Shown: piece by piece, positions 11,956-23,500 of the stretch
How the letters are laid out: every line of letters starts with the position of its first letter
How positions within the stretch are numbered: position 1 is the first letter of the stretch
Assembly: GCA_965178125.1 (NCBI GenBank)
Contig: OZ237776.1
Coordinates: 124,001 to 188,000, forward strand
Reading direction: 5' to 3'
Origin: Bilabrum cf. latius
Lineage: Eukaryota > Bigyra: Bicosoecida > Bigyra > Bicosoecida
Length of the DNA: 64,000 bases
Program-made: the position numbers and the translations under genes
Notes under the pieces: model-generated
What the model was told of the DNA's origin: nothing
Database searches by the model: none
What the model saw: the letters and a program-made list of their open reading frames with translations, nothing else

Positions 11956-12842
11956 ATCGGAGCTTGGCTCGCCTTTATTATGGATAATGTCAGTAGGCAG
12001 GTTCATGTATGCCACATTGGCCGCTGTTATTCCCAGGTTATAATTTGATTTGGCAGCACCCTTTCGTTCGATGATCCTCCCCATGATGAAGACCCCAATC
12101 CATGTGAACCCCACTATTCTTGTCGTATACGGGTACTCGGACATCAGGAAGTAGTTATTGGCTCAGGATTAATGCGACAGTGAGCAGAGGAGAGCGGGAA
12201 GACAAGGCTGATGCAGGATGACAGGAGGTGGAGAGGAAGAAGAGGTGGACACCGGCACAGGCGACGAGAGTGCGATACAATAGGGTAATGGATGGTAGGG
12301 GGCATCGCGTGCCAGCCACGAGGGAGACGCGGGTGGCGGCGGGCTGCAAGGCGAGCAGCGCGCAGAGGGCTAACAGGCGGGTGGATAGATCCGATGGGGC
12401 GCACGGCTGGTCGGCCAGGACCGGCGCGAGCAATAATGGATCTGAAAGGATTCGACCGCTAGCACGGCTGGACTGAAGCCGAGCATGCGGCCGATGCACA
12501 CGACGAATACCTCGCGCAGTCATGGCAAGTGTGCTGGCATCATGGGATGAGCCAAAGTGAACTTTTGGATTCCTCGAGTCTACAGCTGCATCGAAGCTCA
12601 GGCTACGCATGGTTGGTAGTTGCACCTGCAAAACACGAAGAGCTGGTCCGGTATCGCGAAGTTCGAATACAAGACCTCATGATGTGCATGACTTTACATC
12701 AAAAGCTGTTGTACACAGCTGGGTGTATATACTATCTAATTATGCATGAATACCAGATTCTGGTTGTTTGAAGTGAAGGTTCACTGATGGCATCGGTCGG
12801 GATTGCTCGAGCCTCGAGGGCTCGTCAAGTCAGAATGAGCGG
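11956..12842. other. No confident gene
   Basis: An ATG-initiated minus-strand frame (12144 to 11650, 164 residues, with a basic NLS-like patch) overlaps the 3' end of the SET gene. Its overlapped half is probably an antisense shadow. Other frames are short. Confidence 0.3.
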
Positions 12843-13274
12843 TTGGATGCACAAATGCATCCATCTCAGCATAATCCGAGCCAACTCCAACATCGTCCTG
12901 GGATACGAATAAATGCTACGGGGCTCGACTCTGCAATGGTCGTGTCGCTGGTCCTACGCAAGCACGGATTCATGTCAGTTCATGTCAATGCATCCGGTCG
13001 CGCAGTCTGGAGAAGCATACAGTCCGGTAAATGGCATCGCATCACGCTGATGGACGCGAAGGAGTGGCAGGCAAACGACTCGGACTGGAAGGAGGGCGCG
13101 AGGCAAGGGGAGAACCTGGTCGAGTGGATGGTGCACCAGTCCGCCGGCATCTCGCGATTCTTGGCGCGGTCTGTAGACGAGAGCGCAAACGACATGGTGG
13201 CAGACAGACCGCGGGATGACATTGCCAACCCAGCGTTTGACATGCTTTGCCACATGGCTCGTGCCTACTTTTGA
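12843..13274 (+). CDS. Hypothetical protein, probably 3' part of a gene
   Basis: A frame open at its 5' end runs to TGA 13272-13274; the first in-frame ATG is a few codons in. The product is Asp/His/Trp-containing and mixed charged, with normal-looking globular composition (for example a WRSIQSGKWHRITL segment), unlike the low-complexity genes to the right. No domain was recognised. The frame continues upstream without an obvious start, so an exon upstream is likely. It converges on the minus-strand gene ending at 13326, only about 50 bp away. Confidence 0.4.
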   Translation: MDAQMHPSQHNPSQLQHRPGIRINATGLDSAMVVSLVLRKHGFMSVHVNASGRAVWRSIQSGKWHRITLMDAKEWQANDSDWKEGARQGENLVEWMVHQSAGISRFLARSVDESANDMVADRPRDDIANPAFDMLCHMARAYF

Positions 13275-13325
13275 TCTAGAATCTAGATCTTGGTCGTGCC
13301 AAGTAGGCACTGCCTAACCCCCGCC

Positions 13326-16300
13326 TCACCTTCGCTCCCTCTTCGCCTCCACCAGCCACTCGCTGAACGACTGCCCCCCGCCTTGAAGCCCACTTTCTCC
13401 ATCCCCGTTCTGGTGTACGATCAGCGCGGCAGCAGCCTTTCTTGTTTTAATGCCTACCGTGACGTCTTCAGTCAGATCCTTCAGAGCACCATGCAGGGGG
13501 CCCAGCACCACCTCGGACGACTGGCACAGCAGGATGGCAGACTGAGGGTACAGCTCATTGTAGGCATTCACGGCATCTACGGCACTTGGGCTGAAACCCC
13601 TCACGGAGAACACCAGCCGCGGATGCTCCTCGCCCGCCGCGATAGGAGCATGGTCAAGGAACTAACCCCGCATGCTAGTAGGCTTCCGGGCAAACATGAA
13701 CGGTTGGTCCGCTTCTGGCTTCCTCGATAGGTACTGCCACCCTAGGCTACAGCTGGCCACCGCGTCTGCCAGGTCAACTTTGCCCGGCTTGGCCAGCACA
13801 CCGATCACCGTGCCGTCTGTGGTGCGCATCATTAGGTCCATTCCAGCGTCTTGGTGGAAGTCGTACCATATTGTGCTTGTGCCGGACATTGCACGCCAGT
13901 CGTCCATCTTGCTATCACCGCCGACCATTGGGATGCGGCTTGCTCCCGTGATCTTCACGATCTTGTCCCCCACATTCGTCGGGAAGACAAATCCGCTTGG
14001 TACCACCTCGGCCAAAGCATCCTGGAGCTTAACGCCGTCATCCTTGCCATTGCATGCACGGAGAAACATCCACGCGAAGGCATGCTGGAAACAGCCCCCT
14101 TTCGCACCGCTTCCCCCCATCTCTGTCAGCATGAGGCTTTTGTTGCGCAGCCACTCGTCCCTCATCGGGGATGCCTGCGATAGCGCGAAATTACGCCCTA
14201 CCTTGCGCACAGCTTCCACTGTCACGTGCTCCTGCAGCACACTACCTCCGCCAGTCGGGTCGTAGACAAGCACGCCCTGCCTGACGGCATCTTCCATGAT
14301 CTTCTTGTCTCTCTCGGGGTCAGCGGCGCCGTAGGCCGCTATCAGCATGGGCAGCTTACCACTATCCAGGAATACGCTGTCTAGCAGCTGAAGCAGCAGT
14401 TGGCTTTCGTTCTTTTGCGGCAACACAGGAAGCGCGTCCTCGTTATCGTCCTCACTAGGCAAGGTGAATGTTTTAATCCTCTCTACCATAGTATCCAATG
14501 ATTTTTCCCAAGCGCCGGGTAGGCGCTGCAATAGGATTCCCGCCAGGCGGCGCGCGGATGGGTCCTCAATAGTTCGAATGTCCTCCGGCCATTCTGACTC
14601 GTCAACACGAAGCTCGACCAAGTCGCGCAAAACCTGCGCCAAAAGCTCGTCGAACAGGAATTCCGGCCGCCCTTCCAAGTGCCCCAGGTGGTCCTAGATA
14701 CTGGGCGGGATGGCCTCTGGCAGCGTCGGTACATGGCGACGCAGCAGATCGTGCCACACGTGAGTGGATGTGATGTTAACCGGGTGGTAGAACGTCTGTG
14801 TGCGTCTACGAAGGGAGGCATACGTGTCTTCCCGCAGCATTGCCGCGTCGAAGAAGGTGCCCGTCATGCAAGTAGCGACGCCCTTATCCGTCATGACAGC
14901 TAGCGCCCTAGCAGCGCCACGCAGCCAGTTTCTAGATCTACGGGTGTCAGAGCTTGTGCCACTGAGGCCAGAGCCCGTGCCAAATTGCTGCGAGATGAGC
15001 TTCGAGGCCTCATCGATCGTTACCAATACTTGAGGACTAGGTGAACCAGCTGGCTTCCCGCACAGAGCCAGCTGAGCTCCCTTGAGTTTCGTTGCCGCAG
15101 AAGACACATCCAGTCTTCAAATAGTGCCGCGGGCTCGACCTTGCGGAAGTGCGCGACCCCCCCAAGGCGGTCTTGAACCATGGACGAGATACCGGGCTGA
15201 CTGGCTCCATTCGAAGTCGCAAGCAATATGGCTCGATTGGCATCAGCCTCGGTGCGCTGCCTTGACCCGAGCTTGTGCAGCTCCTCTGCGACATGGGCAG
15301 CCCACTCCATGTGGGCGGCGAGCAAGACAACGAACAGGTTACCGCGAAATGTCCTGAGGAGCTTAGTTTCGTCCTCGACCCCATGCGGGACCATGGTGTT
15401 GCGTAGCCCAGGCTCTGCGTTTGCTAGCTATGCAAAAGGCGCGGCTAAGTCAGTTGATCCGGGTTTGACAACAGAGGCAATGACCGATACAATCCCCTTC
15501 TCCAGTGCAACGTCGTGGGCGAGCTTGGTCTTGCCAGAACCTGAGGACTGCGCGACAACCAACACTTTGCGCTCCTGCAAATTAGACGGCTCCGCAAGCA
15601 TCTCTACCACGCGCGAGAACTCGTCAAGACCAGATCCGACTCGCTGTACGAACCATAAGGCTGTGTGCATCTTCATGTCCTCGCTAGAGCCATATGGCAG
15701 TGGTTTCGCGAGTCCAGGCAGCTGCAGGGCCTCTCGCTGGTACTCGAGGCTCTGAAAGTCGTTCTCGCCCTTCTTGATCATGGAGGCCAGTGCTCGGGCG
15801 TGGTGCATTGTGGTCTCGGACGGGATGCAGTCCCGAAGCGCGATGGCCTGCTCTCGCTGCTTGGTGAAGAAGTCTTCGGCGTCCTTCTTGGCATCCTCAT
15901 ACTGCTGCTCGGCTTGTTCATACTGCTGGTCGGCTTGTTCATACTGCTGCTCGACTTCATCTCGATGCTGAATGGCGTTGAGCTCGCGTTGTCTGGCCTC
16001 GGCGCGCTCTTCGTGCGTCTTGGCGTTGCGAATGTCCTCGGCAGCAGCAAACACAGCGCTGTCGGCTGTATCCACAGCACTCCTGGCCCTGTCCACAGCA
16101 CCCTTTGCCTTCCTAATATCACTCCTGGCCTCTTTCAGGTCACGGCTGGCTTCATTCAGGGCATGGTCCCTCTTGGAAAGTGCCTGCTCACTCTGCAGGA
16201 CCTACTAGATCTAATCGCCAACGAGCCCTTCTTCCCTTGCAATTGGGACTGAGTGCAGCGTGCGGGCGCCTACCAGAATACGCACGCCCGCTGAAGGGCG

Positions 16301-16480
16301 AATGCAGCTTCGGTGGGATAACGTGTGGCATGACAGTGAATATTGCAAACGAAGGGAGCAGCAAAACCCATTAATGATCCGCGCTCCCGGCCTCGTGCCT
16401 CCTTTGAAGCGTCTCAAGGCCCGCATGAGGTCGAGCTGCGAGGTCAACCGAAGGGACTTCAAATACAATCTGCAAGTCAA
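13326..16480 (-). CDS. Crinkler/RHS-like effector-type protein: coiled coil, P-loop NTPase, nuclease-like C-terminus; frameshifted
   Basis: Reading leftward from about 16480, the order is: a region ending in a cluster of three TAG codons (16211, 16205, 16202), a Glu/Gln/Ala-rich coiled coil (about 16190-15870), a Walker A motif SSGSGKTKLA (about 15530), a Walker B-like LVTIDEAS (about 15020), and a C-terminal part with GMDLMMRTTDGTVIGVLA (about 13830) resembling a PD-(D/E)xK nuclease core. It ends at TGA 13328-13326. This NTPase-plus-nuclease layout matches CR (Crinkler/RHS-type) proteins, known from oomycete effectors and transposon-linked RHS proteins. More TAG codons lie at 15425, 14694 and 13662. 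Near 15110 the frame shifts by two with no convincing intron, so the copy may be a pseudogene, or there is a sequence error. The start is unresolved. Family assignment rests on motifs and is moderate. Confidence 0.5.
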
Positions 16481-16925
16481 ATGCTACGACAAGAAATGCA
16501 CGGCAGTCTAACACAGACCAAGAGCATTGCCACTCTGAGCCATTCTGAGCCTGTGCCAGCGGCACCTGAGGCGGAGCCATCGTAATTGTAGTTTAGCAGA
16601 TGCCTGTTCAGTCACGGCATGAGCAGCAAACTTGGGGAGTCTCTCCAAGTCAACTCACACAAGCTGGAACGTATACCTGACTGAATGCAGCACCTTTCTG
16701 AGCAAGAGGAATGCTCTAGAAAACACCTCGCAAGACCCTCTCAGCAACGAACGAACTAAGCCTGTTTCAGGCAAACCCGCAGCCCAAACAAAATGATTTT
16801 GCTGTGAAGCATGCTGCGGGTGATTTCGAAGTGTGATGAAGCAGGCCGCTATCGCCGCGCACTCATTTTCTGGATAGGTTCCGCTATGCTGCGGACAGTG
16901 CGCATTTTGGCCTTGACAGCTTTCT

Positions 16926-19900
16926 ATGCCAAGCACTAGACGGTCGGCAAGACTGAATTCTAAATCATAGCCATTATCGCCCGCTCGAACGGGAGATGAA
17001 GTGACCAATGGTCAAGCTGTTGACCAGGAGAGGGCAAATGAAGATCTTGCTGATGCAGCCACAGAAGATGGTGGGCCAAATATCGGACTTGCACCGGCCA
17101 GCACTGAATCACGTGCGGCTAGTTCAAGCAGTGGAGCTGTACTTGACAAGGATACTTCGTAGGCGCAGCAAGCGAAGGCACTGGATTCTCGAGCTGGCAG
17201 TAAGCGCAGTCGAGCTGATCTGGAAACGACAGGTGTCCCAGGGACAGATCCGGACTCAGCTAAAGTTCCAACAACAAGCGAAAATGCCAGTATTGGCGAA
17301 TTGGAGGGTATGAGCCCCGCGACCGCATCCGAGTCTGCGACAGACCCTCGGAGCATGTCAAGCACAAGCGCAGGCGAGCAGCCCACACCGCTGCAGCAGA
17401 CCTACGACAACCCATCTGACGGTGACGTACCAGGTCTGGAGCCAAGTCCAACTGTTGCTGAAAGCAAAGATCCAGCCCCTGAAACGCCCGACCAGAGCCC
17501 AGACGCGAAGCGACGGAGGCTTGATACCGGTCCTGCGGAACCAATCGGAGAGGCGCCGCGCGATGCCAGTGCCACCCCGATGACTGAAGCGAGCACATCG
17601 TAGGGGCCCCATCTCACGAACTGGCTCCCTCCCGCAGAGCTATGCCGCTGGCCGGTCAACAGCGCCCCGGGTGCATATGCATCGTCGCCATCGTCGTCAT
17701 CGTCGTCTCCGTCGTCTCCGTCATCGTCGTCACCCTCATTGCCCACTGCAGGGTCCCAGGAAGCGCCTGCGCAAGCACCGATGGAAACGGGCGGTGCCGC
17801 GGGGACTGATGGCAACCGCGGATCCACTCATCACACCTCTACCGGGGTCGTTCTGCCTCGGCTTCCCGCTACCGCCGACGAAGCCGGTCTGCCGGAGGAG
17901 CTCTTCCAGAGGCTTCCCGGTGTGACGATTGAAGGTGTGACGAGTGCGGGCATGCCGGCGGTGGCCGTGTTCGCCGCAACTTCGGCCCAGAGGCACGCAG
18001 CGACCGCCGTTGCCATGGCCGTGTCAGCACGCGCCGCAGTGCGCTGCACCGTGATGCCGGCGGCCGGCCGGTCATGGCACGAGCTGGCCCTGGGTGCCTG
18101 GCGCCTGGGCTGCAGGGCCGCACTCGTCATCGATGAGGGGTGCTGCCGTGGGGAACGCAGTGGGCCCGGCGGTAGTGTATCGAAGGGAAGCACCGCCATG
18201 GGTGTGACGAGTGAAGGCGGGTCGGTGGTGGGTGTTGGAGTAGGGTTGCTATCGGTTCTGGCAGGCGGGCTGGCTCCTACTGCGCAAGGCAGCAAGCAGC
18301 CTCCGCCCATGGGAAGAGGAGCAGGAGCGGGATCGGGATCACAACCCGGCGAAGACATGCAGGAAGTTTCTGAGGACATGCAGGAAGGACAAGGTGCATT
18401 GCACAGGGGTGTAGTTCGCACCAAGGCGGGAGGAGGAGAAGTGATGGTATCTGCTTCGGGGGATCCGATCGGATTCATCGATGCCTCACCTGATGCAAGT
18501 GACGAGGATGAAGATGAGGATGATAGTGACAGTCGAGAAGGTGATGATAAGGGTGATGAAGACGAGGATGAAGGTGAAAAAGGGAATAAGAAGGAGAACG
18601 AGAACGAGAAGGACGGTGCAACTGGCAGCGGCAGCAGCGCGGGAGCAGCAGCAGGCCAGGGCGACGAGCCGATGCCCTCCCCTTCTTCCCCCTAGAGCGG
18701 CGCATCGTCGGCACATGCACATGCACCAGCACGGCCACCCGCAGCGCGGCCCCGCTCGCTGCCCACGCCTGCAGGCCTGGAGCAGCTGGCCGCAGGGCAC
18801 TTCCTGTCCCCCGCGGAAGCCATCGGGGCGGTGCGCATGCAGGAGGCCTGGCTGAGGAACTGCCTTGGGGGTGGTGTGACGAGTGATGGTGTGGAGGAGG
18901 GCAGTGTGACGAGCGCAACCGCGGGTGCCTCCGCCATCGCGTATCCTGCGACTGATGCGGCTCTGGCTGTGGCTGGCGTGCCGGCTGCACCTGTTGCTGG
19001 TGGGTCATCCGAGGATGTGACGAGTGACTTTGGTCCGTATGGTGGGTGGCTGCAAGGGGCGGTAGCGGAACGAGTCGTTGCTCCGGGAATCGATCCCGGG
19101 TCGTGGACCCTGGTTGGGGTGGTGGGCAGCAGCAGCAGCAGCAGCAGCAGTTCTTCCATCGGTGGGTCGGGGCCCCAGAGTCGGGGGAGCGGCAGCGGCC
19201 TGAGAAGGAGAGAACCCCACGACGATGCTGACGGTGAGGAGGAGAAAGTGGAAGACGATGGAGATGGTGTGACGAGTGAGGGCAAGGTGCCGAGGGCGTT
19301 TGGCGCAAGGAGCAGCGGAAGCCTGGGAGCTGGGGCCGGGTCTGACGAGGACGATGACGAGGGCGAGGAGGAGGGTGAGGACGGTGCTGATGGTGACGGT
19401 GGCGATATCGAGTCGGGGAAGGCTGGAAAAGGGGGGAACACATGCGAGAATGAGAAGGACGAGGGAACAATCGGCCCGTCAGGATCCCCAGCAGCAGCAA
19501 CAGCCAGCGGCTCAACTAGGACTGGTGCCGTTGCCGGTGCCGATGCTAAGCGAGGTGGAGCTCAGACGAGCAGGAGGAAGAGCAGAAGCAGGACGAGGAC
19601 TAAGCGAGACAGCAGCCATGGGGCACATGCAGGATAGGCGGGAGGCAAGTATGACATCGATGCCATCATGGCAAGGGCAGCTGCAGCCATCAAGGGCACC
19701 CCTGCTCCTGCCCCTGCCCCTGGCCATGCCCCTGCTCCTGCTCCTGCACCAACACCAGGAGCGGCAGCAGCCATTGGCGTCGTTTCTAAACCCGCCGCTG
19801 CTGCTGACACAGCTGCACTCGATGTGGCCAAACCTGCCGCTGATGGGAACGTGGCACCACAGTCTGGATCTGGATCTGGATCTGGATCTGGATCTGGATC

Positions 19901-20445
19901 TGGATCTGGATCTGAATCTGGATCAGGGTCTCACCCAGCGCAGTGTGTCGCTTCTGCCCCTGCAGCGGAGGCCGGGGCACCGACTGGTGCGAGGGGAGGA
20001 TCGGATCATAGAGGATCGGATCATAGAGGATCGGATCAGCGGAGTGTCGCTTCTTCTGGATCTGCGTATCCGTCGTCGTCGTCATCATCTGGAGATGCAT
20101 CGCACGGTGGTGTCTCTCGCCTGGGCGCCAACCTGGGCAAGCTCAGCGGGCTGCTTGCTAAGTTCGCCCCAAACAAGCGGAACCAGCCTGAGGACACCCG
20201 ACAGGCTGGTCCTGAGTCAGCTCAATGTGCCGATACCCATACGAAGGCTGCTGGGGATGAGGCTGAAGCTGGGAATGGACATGCAGCTGGAGACGGCACT
20301 GAGGCTGTGGGCTGAGGGTGAGGGTGAGGGTGAGGGAGGTGAGGCTGACCTTCGCGCTGCTTCCGGTGAAGATTCAACTACGAAGGCCGGCGATTCGATG
20401 CAGGGCAAGACGGTGGATATTTCGGACGATGCCACGGGCCTGTAA
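16926..20445 (+). CDS. Ser/acid-rich low-complexity protein, nuclear-type N-terminus; one apparent frameshift near the 3' end
   Basis: ATG 16926 opens with a basic MPSTRRSARLNSKS segment. The frame is open to 20313 with TAG at 16968, 17160, 17601, 18693 and 19635 and no TAA or TGA, then meets TGA inside a GGGTGA repeat. Dropping one G there restores the frame and leads to an acidic tail ending in TAA 20443-20445, so a one-base indel or assembly error is likely. The product (about 1,170 residues) has Ser runs, Glu/Asp-rich blocks (18490-18600, 19220-19400), a Gly-Ser hexamer repeat at 19866-19920, and six near copies of GTGTGACGAGTG encoding Val-Thr-Ser. An in-frame exon upstream is possible, since CTTGACAG just before 16920 looks like an acceptor. 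No known domain; function unknown. Confidence 0.6.
19866..19920 (+). repeat. GGATCT hexanucleotide microsatellite
   Basis: About nine GGATCT/GGATCA units encode alternating Gly-Ser within the 16926-20445 gene. Three GGATCGGATCA words follow at about 20000-20040. Confidence 0.85.
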
Positions 20446-20535
20446 GCGTGTCACCAAGACAGCGTTTGCGAATGTTCCACGTCGGGTGAGACTAGCTAGA
20501 GATCCTGCATTCCTAACGGTGCTAATACTATATAC

Positions 20536-23500
20536 ATGCTGAAGTAGGCAGGGTTGCAAGAACGAAATTTGGAGCAAGCCATTCAATGTGACCAAGGAAG
20601 CGAGCTACGGATAGGTGGTTCCGTACGGCAGCAACATTGCGCGGCGCCCGATGCGGTCCGTTTGCGAAGATGGGACATTCATGTACATTCACAGCAATCT
20701 AGGAAAGTAACGCTAACACTGATTACTTTGTTCTATCTTTCGCTCACATCGCATGCAGGCAAAGCAAAACGCGGCCCCGACATTTGAGGAATGGACAGGA
20801 GCAGCAGAAAAAAGATCACAGCAAGCCCGGATAGAACGAGCAACCCAGCTTCGCGAACTCAAGCACCAGCGGAAGTTGAGAATTCAATAGCAGAAAATCG
20901 TATCCGTGGCGCTGGATGCTGCCAAACCGCATCTTTGGGCAGCATCTGAGCTTATCGATTCTCTGTTCGATGCTCATCGAGAATCAGTGCAGCAAGCAGA
21001 GAGAGATGGCAACGCCAACAGGTAGATTGCACCTCTCATCCCCTGGAATGAAATTGGCAGGCGCTTGGCCTCTGCGGAGGCTGCTGCTGTCCGAGCCGGA
21101 GAGCTGGCCGCAAGGAGAGCTGCCGAGCACTGCCACGGCGAAGCAGGTGCTCGGGCCTCGCAGGAGGCGAGCAGGGCCATCCGAGCGGCGGTCCACGGAG
21201 CCAACCTGCGACAGCGCTGGAAGGACTGGGCTGTTGCAACTGGCGTGACAATGGAGGGCGTGCCGGTGCGACGAGTGGACCGAGCGCCCGACGGCGGCAG
21301 CATGGCAGTTGCTTTGGGACTGTTAGAAGAGGAGGAGGCAAGGGAGGGGGGGTCAGAGGTGGCAGCAAAGGCAGCTGCAGACGCGGGCGATGCTCCAATG
21401 GGTGCAGCGCATGGTGGTGCAGCGCTGGACACCGGATTCGTGGTGCCATCCGTCCGGCACACCGCCGCCGCCGCGCCCGTTGCAGCGGTACACGCTGCAT
21501 CCACCGGTGGATTGGGTGGCCTGCAGGCCCCGGCACTGACCCCTCGAGAGGCCGCCATGAACCGCCTCTTCTTCAAGGAGCTGAAGCGGGCCTGGGCGCA
21601 GGGCAGGCGAGCCGCGAAGGGACACCTCGATGCGCTGGAGCAGCCGCAGCAGGGACAGGGGCAGCAGCAGCAGCAGCAGAATCCGGGTCAGGAGCAGCTG
21701 GGACCAGCAGCCGCCACCAGGAAGGCAGCGGGCCCAGCCGGGCCTCGTACTACCGGTGCTGCATCGGGGTCAGGAGATTCGGAGGGTGGAGTGGAGGACC
21801 CGGAGTCGGTTGCAGCGAACCTCGCAGAACGTTCTCTATCCGAGGCGAGAGATCTGGTGCGCCGCGGGCTACTGGAGCGCAAGCGCTCGCGGCGGCGAGA
21901 GAAGGAGGACAAAAAGCACGAGGCAGAGACGCAGTTTCGGTCCCAAGTCCGGCGCAAAGACCTTGCGGAGGTTCCGCTGCGCGGCGCCGCGGCCGCTGCA
22001 GGTCTCGCGACCGAGCGCGCGCGGCGCCAATTACGCCGGTCCGTTGGTTCCGCAGGGCTGTCCTACGTGGGCGCTGGTCATCGGAAGGCGGTTCCAGATT
22101 GGAAGGTTCCGCAATCGATTGCGCGGCGCCCACTCGGCATTGGGTTTGGGGAGGACGGCAAGCCGATGGGAACCGCCGCGCTTTCCGGTTCCGCACAGAC
22201 TCGAACAGCGCCCACCTCCACCGTCACCCCATTCGATCGGAGCACGGTGCCTCACGCCGCTCGATTGGATCCCACGGGATCGAGCGTTCCCGCTCGGGGC
22301 ATCTCCGCGACGGATCGGAGAACCTTCCCGGCAACGTCCAGCGGGGCGCTGGGACTCCTGCGAGGGGCCTCGGAAGTGCACGCTACTTTGACGCAGGGCG
22401 AGGCGTTCGACGCCCGTGACGCCACGGCGCCCGCCTGGAAAACCGGAAGTGCCGACGGCGGGGCTCTGGAGCCGCAAGCCGGATCCGACCTGCAGGTGTC
22501 CGTTGGGTTGCGGAGCGGGATGCTGGCCGCCGCGGCGGAGGGTAAAGAGGGGAAGCAATCCAGGGAACAAGAGGGGGGACTGAGGTACGCATCCTGGGTG
22601 GAGTCGGCCGAGGTCGCCGAGGATTCGCGGCGCCAGTTCCGCAGACTGGACGCGCCGCTGCTGTGCTCCAGCGCCGGCTGGCGAGCGGCAGCCGCCGAGT
22701 CGTTAAAATGCGCGGCGCCCGGTTCCGCAAGTGACTGGCTGGAGTGGGCCACGTAGGGGCTGCGGGCGTCCTCCGGTCTAGAATCAGGCGAAGGCTCCGA
22801 GTCAACTACGGTTGAGAACGGGGATGGGGATATGGAGGGTGGCTCATCGGACCGTGATGCGCAACTGCAGCAGCAGCAGCAGCAGCAGCAGCAGCACCAG
22901 GCATGGCTGGAGAGTCTTGCGAGGAGCAGCAGTAGAGAGGACTCGGAATCGCTAAGGAAGGCGTTGCTGGGCGAGTGGAACGCGGCGGGTGGTCTGTTGC
23001 GCGGTGCCGGTTCCGCAGAACGGGCGGCGCTGGGCAGTGCACTCCGGCGATGCAGGTACTGGACGGGCAGGGCGCTGGATTTAAGGACATAGGTGGCAAA
23101 ACTTAAAGCGGAAGAGGAAGATAGAGAAAGAAGGGATGGAACGTCCGGCAAAGGTGTCCAGATAAGTCCCACCAGCGACTCAGGCAGTGTGACGAGGGAC
23201 TAGGGCAAGGGCGAGGGCAAGCGCGGGTCACCATGCAGCCTCACTGGGGAGCAGCTCGCCGAGGCCGAGAAGGAGGCTGACAGAGCAGCCGGGGAGGTGC
23301 ACCGGCACCGCAATGCAGTGCAGGTTGCGTTTCTCTCGCTGGAGAGTGCTACAGATAGGGGCCATGGGATCGGATCGGGGTCCGGGCCCGCATCCACCGG
23401 TGGGCTGCACGGCGCCGTCCTGCAAGCCGCACGGCTAGTTCGAGAAAGTGGCATGCTAGTTGCCATCAAGGGAGCTGGCTAGACAGCAGGTGGTGCAAGG

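Noticed and set aside
11650-12144. Minus-strand frame of 164 codons with an NLS-like patch
   Set aside because: Half of it is antisense to the SET-gene 3' end, and no splice or domain support was found.
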